A DNA stretch of 50,053 nt from CADCVT01 sp036389485 (GTDB lineage: Bacteria > Actinomycetota > Thermoleophilia > Solirubrobacterales > Solirubrobacteraceae). The notes under the pieces are model-generated. The model made no database searches. It saw nothing but the letters and a program-made list of their open reading frames with translations, and was not told the DNA's origin. Position 1 is the first letter of the stretch. Every line of letters starts with the position of its first letter. The position numbers and the translations under genes were made by a program. The DNA lies in NCBI GenBank assembly GCA_036389485.1, contig DASVPR010000019.1:1-50053 (forward strand). Reading direction: 5' to 3'. Below, piece after piece: positions 7,766 to 14,965 of the stretch.

Positions 7766-9251
7766 CGCCGCTCTGGCGGTTGTCCTGTGCGCCCCGCCGG
7801 CGGCGCAGGCGCGCATCGTCAACGGCGAGGAGGGCGACCCGGTGCCGTGGCAGGTCGGGCTGATCCCGTCCGACGGCGGGCCGATCGACACCTACTGCGG
7901 TGGGACGCTGATCGACCTCGAGCACGTCGTGACCGCGGCGCACTGCGTCGACTTCGAGGAGGGCGACGAGCCTTCCGAGGTCGCGGTCGTCGCGGACGTC
8001 GTCGACCTCGGCTGCACGTCGGGGCCGGGCTGCCCGCACGGCGCGGACCCGTCGACGCAGACGCGCGACGTCGCCTCGATCAGCACGCACCCGGGCTACG
8101 CGCCCGAGGGCCCCGACGCGGTGTCGGGGGACGACGCCGCGGTCCTCACGTTGGATACGCCGGTGAACGACACCGAGGGGGTCGCGCCGCTGCCGCTCGC
8201 CGATCCGGCGGCGCCGCCGGCGGTCGGCGATCCCGCGATCGTGTCCGGGTGGGGGACGCTGTCCGAGGACGGCGACCTCGCGTCGGTGCTGAACCACGCG
8301 GTGATCGAGGTCTACCCGGCGTCGGAGTGCTCCGGCTACGGCGGCGACTTCGTCGCGGCGACGATGATCTGCGCGGGGTTCGTCGAGGACGACGGCGACA
8401 TCCGCGACGCGTGCCAGGGCGACAGCGGCGGGCCACTCGCGCACGGCGACACGATCCCGGGCGCCACGTCGCTGATCGGCATCGTGAGCTTCGGCAACGG
8501 GTGCGCGCGGCCGGGGTTCCCGGGCGTCTACACGGCGGTGGCCGCGCAGGAGGTCCACGACTTCCTCGACGGGCCGTACGCGCAGCGGCCCGAGAACGTC
8601 ACGCCGCCGAGCGTCGCCGGCGCGCCGGAGGTCGGCGGTCAGCTGCGCTGCGAGGGCGACGCGTGGACCGGCGACCAGCCGATCCAGTTCTCGTACCGGT
8701 GGCTGGGCGGGTCCCACTTGTCGACCGTGGCGACGTACGACGTCGTGTCAGCGGACCAGGGGCGCAACGTGTACTGCATCGTGCGCGCGACGAACGCGGG
8801 CGGCTCCGCGGAGGCGGCCAGCGGCGCGGTCACGATCCCGACGCCGGCGCCGCCGCCGGCGCCCACGCCGGCACCGGGGCCGGCGCCGCCCGCTCCGCCG
8901 GGTCCCACCCCGGTTCCGCCGCCGCCTCCGCCTCCGGCGATCGACACGACGCTGCCGGTCTCGCGGTTCACGGTGCGGCGCTGCGTGGCGCGGCGCTGCC
9001 GGCTCGTGCTGCTCGTCACCGACCTCGGCGGCGTCGACGGTGCGCGGGTGCGCGTGACGATGCGGCGCCTGTCGCGCCGCTCGCGGGCGCGCACGCTGAC
9101 CGCGGTGCGGCGTGCGGCCGGCCGGTTCGACGTGAGCACGCCGCGGCTGCGGTCCGGGCGCTACCGGTTCACCGCCGTCGTGACCGACGCGGCCGGCAAC
9201 CGGCAGGCGCGCGCGACCGTCGTGACGCTGCGGGTGGCGCGGCGCAGGTAG
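7743..9251 (+). CDS. Secreted trypsin-like serine protease with Pro-rich linker and basic C-terminal domain
   Basis: S1-family protease of 502 residues. The catalytic triad is His67 (TAAHC), Asp131 (DAAVLTL) and Ser228 (GDSGGP). Asp222, six before the Ser, gives Arg/Lys specificity. The mature trypsin N-terminus IVNG follows the signal peptide almost directly (AAQA-RIVNGEE), so hardly any propeptide exists. No in-frame ATG or GTG precedes the signal peptide. I propose CTG at 7743, 4 bases after AAGAGGAA; starting at GTG 7842 would remove the signal and IVNG. After the protease come an Ig-like segment, a Pro/Ala linker (about 350-400) and an Arg-rich beta domain typical of this lineage's exported proteins. 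Confidence 0.85.
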   Translation: MASKWLLSAALAVVLCAPPAAQARIVNGEEGDPVPWQVGLIPSDGGPIDTYCGGTLIDLEHVVTAAHCVDFEEGDEPSEVAVVADVVDLGCTSGPGCPHGADPSTQTRDVASISTHPGYAPEGPDAVSGDDAAVLTLDTPVNDTEGVAPLPLADPAAPPAVGDPAIVSGWGTLSEDGDLASVLNHAVIEVYPASECSGYGGDFVAATMICAGFVEDDGDIRDACQGDSGGPLAHGDTIPGATSLIGIVSFGNGCARPGFPGVYTAVAAQEVHDFLDGPYAQRPENVTPPSVAGAPEVGGQLRCEGDAWTGDQPIQFSYRWLGGSHLSTVATYDVVSADQGRNVYCIVRATNAGGSAEAASGAVTIPTPAPPPAPTPAPGPAPPAPPGPTPVPPPPPPPAIDTTLPVSRFTVRRCVARRCRLVLLVTDLGGVDGARVRVTMRRLSRRSRARTLTAVRRAAGRFDVSTPRLRSGRYRFTAVVTDAAGNRQARATVVTLRVARRR

Positions 9252-9263
9252 GCGCGGCGGGCG

Positions 9264-9269
9264 TAGGGT
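9264..9269 (+). promoter_or_regulatory. -10-like TAGGGT placed for a leaderless transcript
   Basis: TAGGGT ends 7 bases before the ATG of the lactonase gene, the distance expected if transcription starts at the start codon. No Shine-Dalgarno is seen between them. Confidence 0.4.
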
Positions 9270-9276
9270 CCGCCGC

Positions 9277-10248
9277 ATGGCGACCATCGAGACCCTCAAC
9301 GGCCCGCTCGACACCGCGGAGCTCGGGACGGTGCTCATGCACGAGCACGTCTTCAACATCACGGCCGAGATCCAGATCGCCCATCCCGGCTTCAACGGGT
9401 GGGATCCGGAGACCGCGATCCCCGCGGCGAACGAGGAGCTGCGCGGCGTCAAGGAGGCGGGGATCGACACGATCGTCGAGCTGTCGCCGATCGGGCTCGG
9501 GCGGTCTTTGGAGCTGATCCGGCCCGCCTGCGAGGGGACCGGGCTCAACGTCGTGCTCGCGACCGGTCTGTACACGTACGACGTGCTGCCGCGGCCGTGG
9601 CACTTCAGCGGGCCGGGGACGTTGCTCGACGGCGACGAGCCTTTGGACGAGCTGATGCGCGCGGACCTGCACGAGGGGATCGAAGGGTCGGGGGTGAAGC
9701 CGGGGATCCTGAAGTGCGCGATCGACGCCGCCGGGCTGACCGAGCACGTCGACCGGGTGGTGCGCTCGGTCAGCCGGATCCATCGCGAGACCGGGACGCC
9801 GATCTGCATCCACACCTCCGCGCCGCACGAGCGCGGGCTCGATGCGCTGCGGGTGTTGGAGGAGGAGGAGATCGATCCGCGCTTCGTGATGCTCGCGCAC
9901 TGCGGCGACTCCACCGATCTGGAGTACCTCGAGAAGCTGGCGCCCTCAGGCGCGCTGCTGGGCTTCGATCGCTTCGGGCTCGACGTCCTGCTGCCGTTCG
10001 AGGACCGCGTCAACACCGTCGCCGAGATGTGCAGGCGCGGGCACGCGGACAAGATGATCCTGTCGCAGGACGCCAACTGCTTCAGCGACTGGTTCCCGCC
10101 CGGCCTGGAGGAGCAGGTGTCGCCGAACTGGCACTTCCTGCACGTCGTGCAGGACGTCATCCCGGCGCTGCTCGAGCGCGGCGTGTCGCAGGACGACGTC
10201 GACCTGATGATGCGCGGCAACCCGCGGCGGTTCTTCGAGGCCGCGTAG
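9277..10248 (+). CDS. Phosphotriesterase-family metal hydrolase (lactonase-like)
   Basis: Amidohydrolase-superfamily TIM barrel of 323 residues. The binuclear metal site is complete: His22 and His24 (MHEHVF), Lys146 (GILKCA, the carbamylated Lys), His179 (CIHT), His208 (LAHCGDS) and Asp265 (SQDAN). GFDRFGLD and the loop after SQDANCFSDWF resemble phosphotriesterase-like lactonases. The natural substrate is probably a lactone or ester; the sequence does not fix it. No signal peptide, so cytoplasmic. The enoyl-CoA hydratase-family gene begins 4 bases after its stop, suggesting joint transcription and possibly one catabolic route. Confidence 0.88.
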   Translation: MATIETLNGPLDTAELGTVLMHEHVFNITAEIQIAHPGFNGWDPETAIPAANEELRGVKEAGIDTIVELSPIGLGRSLELIRPACEGTGLNVVLATGLYTYDVLPRPWHFSGPGTLLDGDEPLDELMRADLHEGIEGSGVKPGILKCAIDAAGLTEHVDRVVRSVSRIHRETGTPICIHTSAPHERGLDALRVLEEEEIDPRFVMLAHCGDSTDLEYLEKLAPSGALLGFDRFGLDVLLPFEDRVNTVAEMCRRGHADKMILSQDANCFSDWFPPGLEEQVSPNWHFLHVVQDVIPALLERGVSQDDVDLMMRGNPRRFFEAA

Positions 10249-10252
10249 GCCG

Positions 10253-11056
10253 ATGACGGACGTGCTGCTCGTCGAGGACCCGCGCCCGCACGTGCGGACG
10301 CTCGTGCTGAACCGCCCGGACCGGTTGAACGCCATGACCGCGGAGCTGTGCTCGGCGCTGCATCGCGCACTGGACGACATCGCCGCCGACCGCTCGTGCC
10401 GGGCGATCGTGCTGACGGGCGCGGGCCGGGGGTTCTGCGCGGGGCTCGACCTCGGCGGCTACGGCGAGGCCCCCGGCAACGACGGCAGCGACGCGCCGCG
10501 CGACCGGCTCGCCAACCAGGAGCACATGTCGCGGCTTGTCCTGCGACTGCGGGCGACGCCGCAGCCGGTCATCGCGGCGGTCAACGGGCCGGCGGCTGGG
10601 TTCGGGCTCGCTTTGGCCCTCGGCAGCGACATCCGGTTTGCCGCGCGCAGCGCCGTCTTCCGTGCCGCGTTCCTGAACATCGGCGTCTCGAACTGCGACA
10701 TGGCGACCAGCTGGCTGCTGCCGCGGCTCGTCGGCGCCTCCCGCGCCTTCGAGCTCATGCTCACGGCACGCCGGGTGAGCGGCGAGGAGGCCGAGCGCAT
10801 CGGCCTCGTCGCGGAGACCGTCGACGACGACGCGTTGCGCGACCGCGCTCTCGAGGCGGCCGACCAGATCGCGGTGCTGTCGCCCTGGGGAGTCCGGTTG
10901 ACGAAGCAGGGCATGTGGTCCGCGCTCGAGATCCCCTCCCAACAGGCCGCGACCGAGTACGAGGACCGCCAGCAGATCATGGCCACCTTCGGCCGAGCCC
11001 TCCCCGAGGCGATCGCGGCCTTCCTCGAGAAGCGCCCCGCCGAGTTCGCCGACTGA
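10253..11056 (+). CDS. Enoyl-CoA hydratase/isomerase family protein
   Basis: Crotonase-fold protein of 267 residues acting on an acyl-CoA thioester. Oxyanion-hole segments are present (GFCAGLDLGG and VNGPAAGFGLALALGSD). Of the two catalytic Glu of classical enoyl-CoA hydratase, the one equal to rat Glu164 is kept (RAFELML). The Glu144 position, by my alignment by eye, holds Phe (FRAAFLNIG). That argues for an isomerase, hydrolase or other crotonase reaction rather than standard hydration. Overlap-like spacing (4 bases) to the lactonase gene suggests a shared operon. A structured intergenic region follows the stop. Confidence 0.85.
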   Translation: MTDVLLVEDPRPHVRTLVLNRPDRLNAMTAELCSALHRALDDIAADRSCRAIVLTGAGRGFCAGLDLGGYGEAPGNDGSDAPRDRLANQEHMSRLVLRLRATPQPVIAAVNGPAAGFGLALALGSDIRFAARSAVFRAAFLNIGVSNCDMATSWLLPRLVGASRAFELMLTARRVSGEEAERIGLVAETVDDDALRDRALEAADQIAVLSPWGVRLTKQGMWSALEIPSQQAATEYEDRQQIMATFGRALPEAIAAFLEKRPAEFAD

Positions 11057-11066
11057 GCCGGCGCCC

Positions 11067-11139
11067 GGGTGGGCGTCCGGGCCTCGCCTGGGCCGTCATG
11101 GCGCTCGCTCGCGGCCGTGTCGGCACGGCCCGCCCACCC
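11067..11139 (+). terminator. Long-range GC stem after the enoyl-CoA hydratase-family gene
   Basis: GGGTGGGC (11067-11074) and GGGCC (11079-11083) pair with GGCCC (11127-11131) and GCCCACCC (11132-11139), leaving a 4-base bulge and a 43-base top. A plausible transcript end or spacer structure before DUF1905. Confidence 0.35.
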
Positions 11140-11164
11140 ACCCGGCCACCGCCCTCCGGAAACG

Positions 11165-11464
11165 ATGAAGTCCGCGCTATTGCACGGTCTTACGGACATG
11201 CTCACCGAGTTCACGACACAGCTCCGCAAGGGCGAGAACAAGGGCGCCTGGACCTACGTGAAGATGGACGGCTCCGTCGAGTTCTTCGGTACCCGAGGGC
11301 TCGTCAAGGTCCGCGGCGCGATCGACGGCCACCCATTCCGCAGCTCGTTCATGGCCTTCGGCGACGGCACCCACAAGCTCCCGGTGAAGGCCGACGTCCG
11401 GAAGGCAATCGGCAAGGGGGTCGGCGACACCGTCTGCGTCACGATCGAGGAGCGGCTGAGCTAG
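11165..11464 (+). CDS. DUF1905 domain protein
   Basis: Small cytoplasmic protein of 99 residues, DUF1905 family. The typical core is visible: KGAWTYVKMD, FFGTRGLVKVRG, AIDGHPFRSSFM, DGTHKLPVKADVRKAIG and GDTVCVTIEER. The biochemical function of this small beta-barrel family is not established. The ATG at 11165 is preceded by CCGGAAACG. An internal ATG at 11198 would give an 88-residue protein closer to the usual family start and cannot be excluded. It is the last high-GC gene before a 355-base interval and the Shedu-type gene. Confidence 0.8.
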   Translation: MKSALLHGLTDMLTEFTTQLRKGENKGAWTYVKMDGSVEFFGTRGLVKVRGAIDGHPFRSSFMAFGDGTHKLPVKADVRKAIGKGVGDTVCVTIEERLS

Positions 11465-11819
11465 ATCGTCATCGACGCGTCGGCACACGCGGGGCTGCGA
11501 AATCTTGAAGATCCCACCGATCGTTGAAGCGCTGCGAGGACGCTACGCCCGGCTCAGATACCGGGTAGCGTCGAACGCGGCAGTCGGTGCTTGCGCCGTC
11601 GGCCGGTTCCGTTTGTAAGGTGCGGAAGTGGTGCGTCGGTCAATGGTGTTAGAGCGATTCCTCCGCCTGGCGCCATGAGCGCGCTTCGCGCCAGCGCGAT
11701 GCGAGACGAGCTCGGCTGGGACCGCCGCCTGGGATATCGACGCGGGGCGCTCCGCAATATGCGAGGCATCGACGTCTTCTTTGACCTCGACTGGCACTCG
11801 CACTTCCCATCCGGGCAGG
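11465..11819. other. Gene-poor 355-bp interval before the Shedu-type gene
   Basis: No convincing gene. It holds a 5-bp palindrome ATCTT-G-AAGAT (11502-11512), a strong hairpin (11539-11572) and a weak promoter-like pair TTGCGC (11591-11596) and TAAGGT (11616-11621, 19-base spacing). An open frame at 11675-11866 (MSALRASAMRDELGW...) overlaps the start of the nuclease gene in another frame. It has no Shine-Dalgarno and no family I recognise. Base composition is less GC-rich than both sides, so this may be the left part of an acquired segment. Confidence 0.5.
11539..11572 (+). repeat. Imperfect hairpin in the interval before the Shedu-type gene
   Basis: GACGCTA (11539-11545) pairs with TAGCGTC (11566-11572) and CCCGG (11548-11552) with CCGGG (11561-11565), with a 2-base bulge and an 8-base loop CTCAGATA. 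No U-run follows. Could be a terminator for DUF1905 or a boundary element. Confidence 0.45.
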
Positions 11820-12983
11820 ATGCAATTCCTCGGCGGGATGAACCTCGCCGACCAGATCCTCGATGACTGCCCAGAAGACAAGCGGCCAGCGCTGCTGCTC
11901 ACGGACCGGGATGACGTCGATGAGGGCGCGCGCACAACCGACCGTTCATACGTCGTCGTGGTCAATTTGCCGCGCTACATCGCCAACGCTGACCGGGCAA
12001 ACGCCGCAGCTGCGTACCTCGCGAAGCGCTTGGGCCGCGGCCTGACGCGGGCGAGAAGCTTCTCAGAGCGGAGCGCGGCTGACGCCGAGGCAGCGTCCCG
12101 GTGGCTCGACGAGCACCTTGATGCCGCGACCCTCGCGCGCTGGGCGGGCAACCGCGAAGACCGCCTGTCGTTACTGCGACGGATCGGGACTGGGCGCCAG
12201 GAGACCGGTGGCGATGCTGAGCGCGCTATCGATGCTCTTGAGGCGCTGGAAGAGTTGCATCCGGACGTGGCTGAGACGGTCGCCGCGCTTGTTCGGACCG
12301 GGGCGGACCCGGAGATACGAAGGGGCCTTCTCGAAGCGTTGACGAGTGACGCTGTCGGCCGATACGCCATGGCGGAGATCCTCCACGCGCGCGTGGCGGA
12401 GCGGCTCGCAGACGCGCGCGCGGCGGCCGATGAATTCGACGAGCTGCTCACGACCTCCGGTGAGACGAAGGTCCAGCACTTCCTCGAAAGCCACCCCTGG
12501 CTGCTCGGCCTCGATTACGCCCAGATCAGGGCGCGGCAACAGGTTGTCAGAGGAGCCATCGACTTCCTCCTGGAACGGTTCGACGGCTTTCATGACCTTC
12601 TCGAGCTCAAGAGCCCTGGCGATGCGATCTTCGAGCGGCACGGCGGCGGCGACATCGAATCGCCGTCAGCGTTCCGCTTGAGCCGTCCTCTTGCGCTGGC
12701 ACTCGCACAGGTCCACGCGTACCGCGACACGCTCAGCGAGGACGTGACCCATGAGCGCTTCTACGGCCTGCCTCACACACGCGAGCCGAGGATCTCGATT
12801 CTGATCGGCATGGCGGCTGACCTTACGGATCAGGAGGCGCGGATCTTGCGCGAGCTGAACTGCTCACTTCATCGCGTCGAGGTCGTGCCATTCGATGTGG
12901 TGGCGGACAGGGCTCACGCGATGGTGCAGAACGTCGAGCGGTACTTGCTCGTCGCCGATGAAGAAACGCGTCGGGACGACTGA
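11820..12983 (+). CDS. Shedu-type (DUF4263) PD-(D/E)xK antiphage nuclease
   Basis: Predicted immune nuclease of 387 residues. The C-terminal half (about 215-387) matches the DUF4263/SduA domain: FLESHPWLLG, then AIDFLLERFDGFHDLLELKSP with Asp248 and Glu262-x-Lys264 as the PD-(D/E)xK core, then ALAQVHAYRDTLSED. The N-terminal half (DRSYVVVVNLPRY, an alpha-helical stretch of about 130 residues) is presumably the sensor or regulatory part, which varies across the family. The start is uncertain: ATG 11820 or 11838, both with poor Shine-Dalgarno spacing. Sequence is visibly less GC-rich than neighbours (35 of 60 bases G/C at 12841-12900 against 43 of 60 at 13921-13980, hand count), suggesting transfer. 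No second defence gene adjoins it, as expected for single-gene Shedu. Confidence 0.75.
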   Translation: MQFLGGMNLADQILDDCPEDKRPALLLTDRDDVDEGARTTDRSYVVVVNLPRYIANADRANAAAAYLAKRLGRGLTRARSFSERSAADAEAASRWLDEHLDAATLARWAGNREDRLSLLRRIGTGRQETGGDAERAIDALEALEELHPDVAETVAALVRTGADPEIRRGLLEALTSDAVGRYAMAEILHARVAERLADARAAADEFDELLTTSGETKVQHFLESHPWLLGLDYAQIRARQQVVRGAIDFLLERFDGFHDLLELKSPGDAIFERHGGGDIESPSAFRLSRPLALALAQVHAYRDTLSEDVTHERFYGLPHTREPRISILIGMAADLTDQEARILRELNCSLHRVEVVPFDVVADRAHAMVQNVERYLLVADEETRRDD

Positions 12984-12990
12984 ACGTCCC
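12973..12990 (+). terminator. Hairpin spanning the Shedu-type stop codon
   Basis: GGGACG (12973-12978) pairs perfectly with CGTCCC (12985-12990); the TGA stop lies in the 6-base loop. No U-run. It sits at the junction with the convergent EamA gene. Confidence 0.45.
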
Positions 12991-13013
12991 TACGTGCGTT
13001 CGCGAGCGTTGAG

Positions 13014-13844
13014 CTAAAGCGCGAGGAGGATCACGCCGACCGTCGCACAGGCGACGCCGGTGCGCTGCAGCACGTTGAGCCGCTCGTGGAGGATGAAGTA
13101 CGAGAGCGTCACCGTCACGACGGTCGCGAGGGAGGCGAGGACGGAGACGACGCTGAGGAGACCTCGCTGCGTGGCCTCGGCGTACATGAGCGTGCCGGCG
13201 AGGAGCAGGAGGCCGGGGATCGCGAGCTTCGGGAGGGCTCTCGGGGCTGCGCTCATCGGCGCGCGGAAGGCGAGGGCTCCGACGACGAGGAGGACGACGA
13301 CGGCGAACCGTGCGTCGAGGAGCGCCCAGGCGATCCCGCCGCGGTCGACCGCCTCGGGCAGCGCGATGAGGAACCCTCCGAAGCCGAACGCGCTCAAAAC
13401 CGCCCATGCGGCGGCGTCGGCGTTGATGACGACGGGGTCGCCGCGCTGGGCCGCGAGCACCGCGCCGGCGATCGCGAGCACGATGCCGGCGGCCTCGTTG
13501 AGCTGGAGCGACTCGCCGGTCGCGAGGCCGTAGATGACGGGGAGCGTCGTGCCGGTCGCGCCGATCGCGGCGGCGATCGACACGGGCCCGAGCGCGGCGG
13601 CGCGGTAGAAGGTCGCGAGGCCGGCGATGTTGCCGACGCCGGCGAGCAGCCCGAGCGCGATGCCGTGCGCGGACGGGATGGGGTCGGTGGCGAGGAGGAC
13701 GATCGCCGCCGCTCCCACGAGCGCCGCGAGCTGGCCTGCGAGGAGCACCGCCGCCTGCGGGTGGCTGCGGCCGAGCAGCGGGCCGAAGAAGTTCGATACG
13801 CCGTACGCGACCGACGTGCCGAGGGCGAGGACGATCGCGAGCAC
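13014..13844 (-). CDS. EamA-family (drug/metabolite) transporter
   Basis: Inner-membrane transporter of 276 residues with two EamA repeats, about ten hydrophobic helices in all, starting directly with a helix (MLAIVLALGTSVAYGVSNFF). The first repeat ends near AGAVLAAQRG and the second runs from AAAWAVLSAFGFG to the last helix. EamA proteins export or import small metabolites; the substrate cannot be read from sequence. GTG start. It is convergent with the Shedu-type gene and divergent from prfA, separated from the latter by 68 bases. High GC like the host genes, so it probably lies outside the acquired segment. Confidence 0.88.
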   Translation of the reverse strand: MLAIVLALGTSVAYGVSNFFGPLLGRSHPQAAVLLAGQLAALVGAAAIVLLATDPIPSAHGIALGLLAGVGNIAGLATFYRAAALGPVSIAAAIGATGTTLPVIYGLATGESLQLNEAAGIVLAIAGAVLAAQRGDPVVINADAAAWAVLSAFGFGGFLIALPEAVDRGGIAWALLDARFAVVVLLVVGALAFRAPMSAAPRALPKLAIPGLLLLAGTLMYAEATQRGLLSVVSVLASLATVVTVTLSYFILHERLNVLQRTGVACATVGVILLAL

Positions 13845-13897
13845 CGCGGAAGCATCGTGCCTCGCGCCGCCAGGCGAGCGGCGACCCTGTGCGCCGG

Positions 13898-13903
13898 TAC
13901 CCT
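13898..13903 (+). promoter_or_regulatory. -10-like TACCCT before prfA
   Basis: TACCCT ends 9 bases before the prfA ATG in the intergenic region shared with the divergent EamA gene. No Shine-Dalgarno is apparent, so a leaderless start of the prfA-to-tsaB operon is possible. Confidence 0.4.
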
Positions 13904-13912
13904 CGTCCCACC

Positions 13913-14965
13913 ATGATCGAGCAGCTCGTCGAGCAGATCGAGGCCCGCTTCGCCGACGCCGAGCGCCAGATGAGCGACCCCGAGGTGATCTCGGACCGCG
14001 AGCGCTACGCCGAGGTCGGGCGGACGTACCGGCAGCTCGAGCCCGCCGCGAAGCTCGCGGCCGAGTGGCGGCACGCGAAGAGCGACCTCGACGGCGCGCA
14101 GGAGCTGCTAGAGGAGGGCGGCGAGGACGCCGAGATGCGCGAGGAGGTCAACGGCGCGCGGCGGCGGCTGGAGGAGCTCGACGAGGAGATCCGCCTCGCG
14201 ATGGTCGAGCGCGACCCGAACGACGACAAGAACGTGATCGTCGAGGTCCGCGCGGGCGCCGGCGGCGACGAGGCCGGGCTGTGGGCCGGTGACGTCTACC
14301 GGATGCTCACGAAGTACGCCGAGCGCCTCGGCTTCAAGCCCGAGCCGCTGGAGATCGCCGACGGCGCATACACGTTCGCGATCAAGGGCGACGGCGCGTA
14401 CTCGATCTTCAAGTTCGAGGGCGGGACGCACCGCGTGCAGCGCGTGCCGGTGACCGAGTCGCAGGGCCGCATCCATACCTCGACCGCGACCGTCGCCGTG
14501 CTGCCGGAGGCCGAGGACGTCGACGTCCAGATCGATCAGAACGACCTCGAGATCGACGTGTACCGGTCGTCCGGGCCCGGCGGGCAGTCGGTCAACACGA
14601 CGGACTCCGCCGTGCGGATCACGCACAAGCCGTCGGGGATCGTCGTCTCGATGCAGGACGAGAAGTCGCAGCTGCAGAACCGTGACAAGGCGATGCGCGT
14701 GCTGCGGGCGCGGCTGTACGAGCAGGCGCGCGCCGAGCAGCAGGCCGCGCTGTCGGCGGACCGCCGGGCGCAGGTCGGCACCGGCGAGCGCGCCGAGAAG
14801 ATCCGGACCTACAACTACGGCGAGCGGCGCGTCACCGACCACCGGATCAAGCTGACCCAGCACAACCTCGAGCAGGTCCTGGAGGGGGAGCTGGACGAGT
14901 TCAGCGGCGCGCTGCAGGCGGACGAGAAGCGGCGCAAGCTCGAGGCGCAGGCCGCGGCGGCGTGA
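13913..14965 (+). CDS. prfA: Peptide chain release factor 1
   Basis: Class I release factor RF1 (350 residues), which reads UAA and UAG. The stop-recognition tripeptide is PVT (RVPVTESQGRIH), the RF1 type. The catalytic GGQ is in SSGPGGQSVNTTDSAVR and is the target of PrmC, the next gene. The N-terminal coiled-coil domain and C-terminal KIRTYNY...RVTDHR block are complete. It is the first gene of a tight operon; its TGA overlaps the GTG of prmC. RF1 makes sense in a region where many stops are TAG. Confidence 0.97.
   Translation: MIEQLVEQIEARFADAERQMSDPEVISDRERYAEVGRTYRQLEPAAKLAAEWRHAKSDLDGAQELLEEGGEDAEMREEVNGARRRLEELDEEIRLAMVERDPNDDKNVIVEVRAGAGGDEAGLWAGDVYRMLTKYAERLGFKPEPLEIADGAYTFAIKGDGAYSIFKFEGGTHRVQRVPVTESQGRIHTSTATVAVLPEAEDVDVQIDQNDLEIDVYRSSGPGGQSVNTTDSAVRITHKPSGIVVSMQDEKSQLQNRDKAMRVLRARLYEQARAEQQAALSADRRAQVGTGERAEKIRTYNYGERRVTDHRIKLTQHNLEQVLEGELDEFSGALQADEKRRKLEAQAAAA

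Noticed and set aside
7842..9251. Trypsin gene starting at the GTG at 7842
   Set aside because: This start would delete the signal peptide and the IVNG mature N-terminus, both encoded directly upstream.
11543..11965. Minus-strand frame opposite the start of the Shedu-type gene
   Set aside because: No recognisable domain, Ser/Arg-rich, and it overlaps the well-supported plus-strand nuclease frame.
11465..13013. Prophage or transposon around the Shedu-type gene
   Set aside because: No integrase, transposase, tRNA target or flanking direct repeats could be found by eye; only composition hints at transfer.
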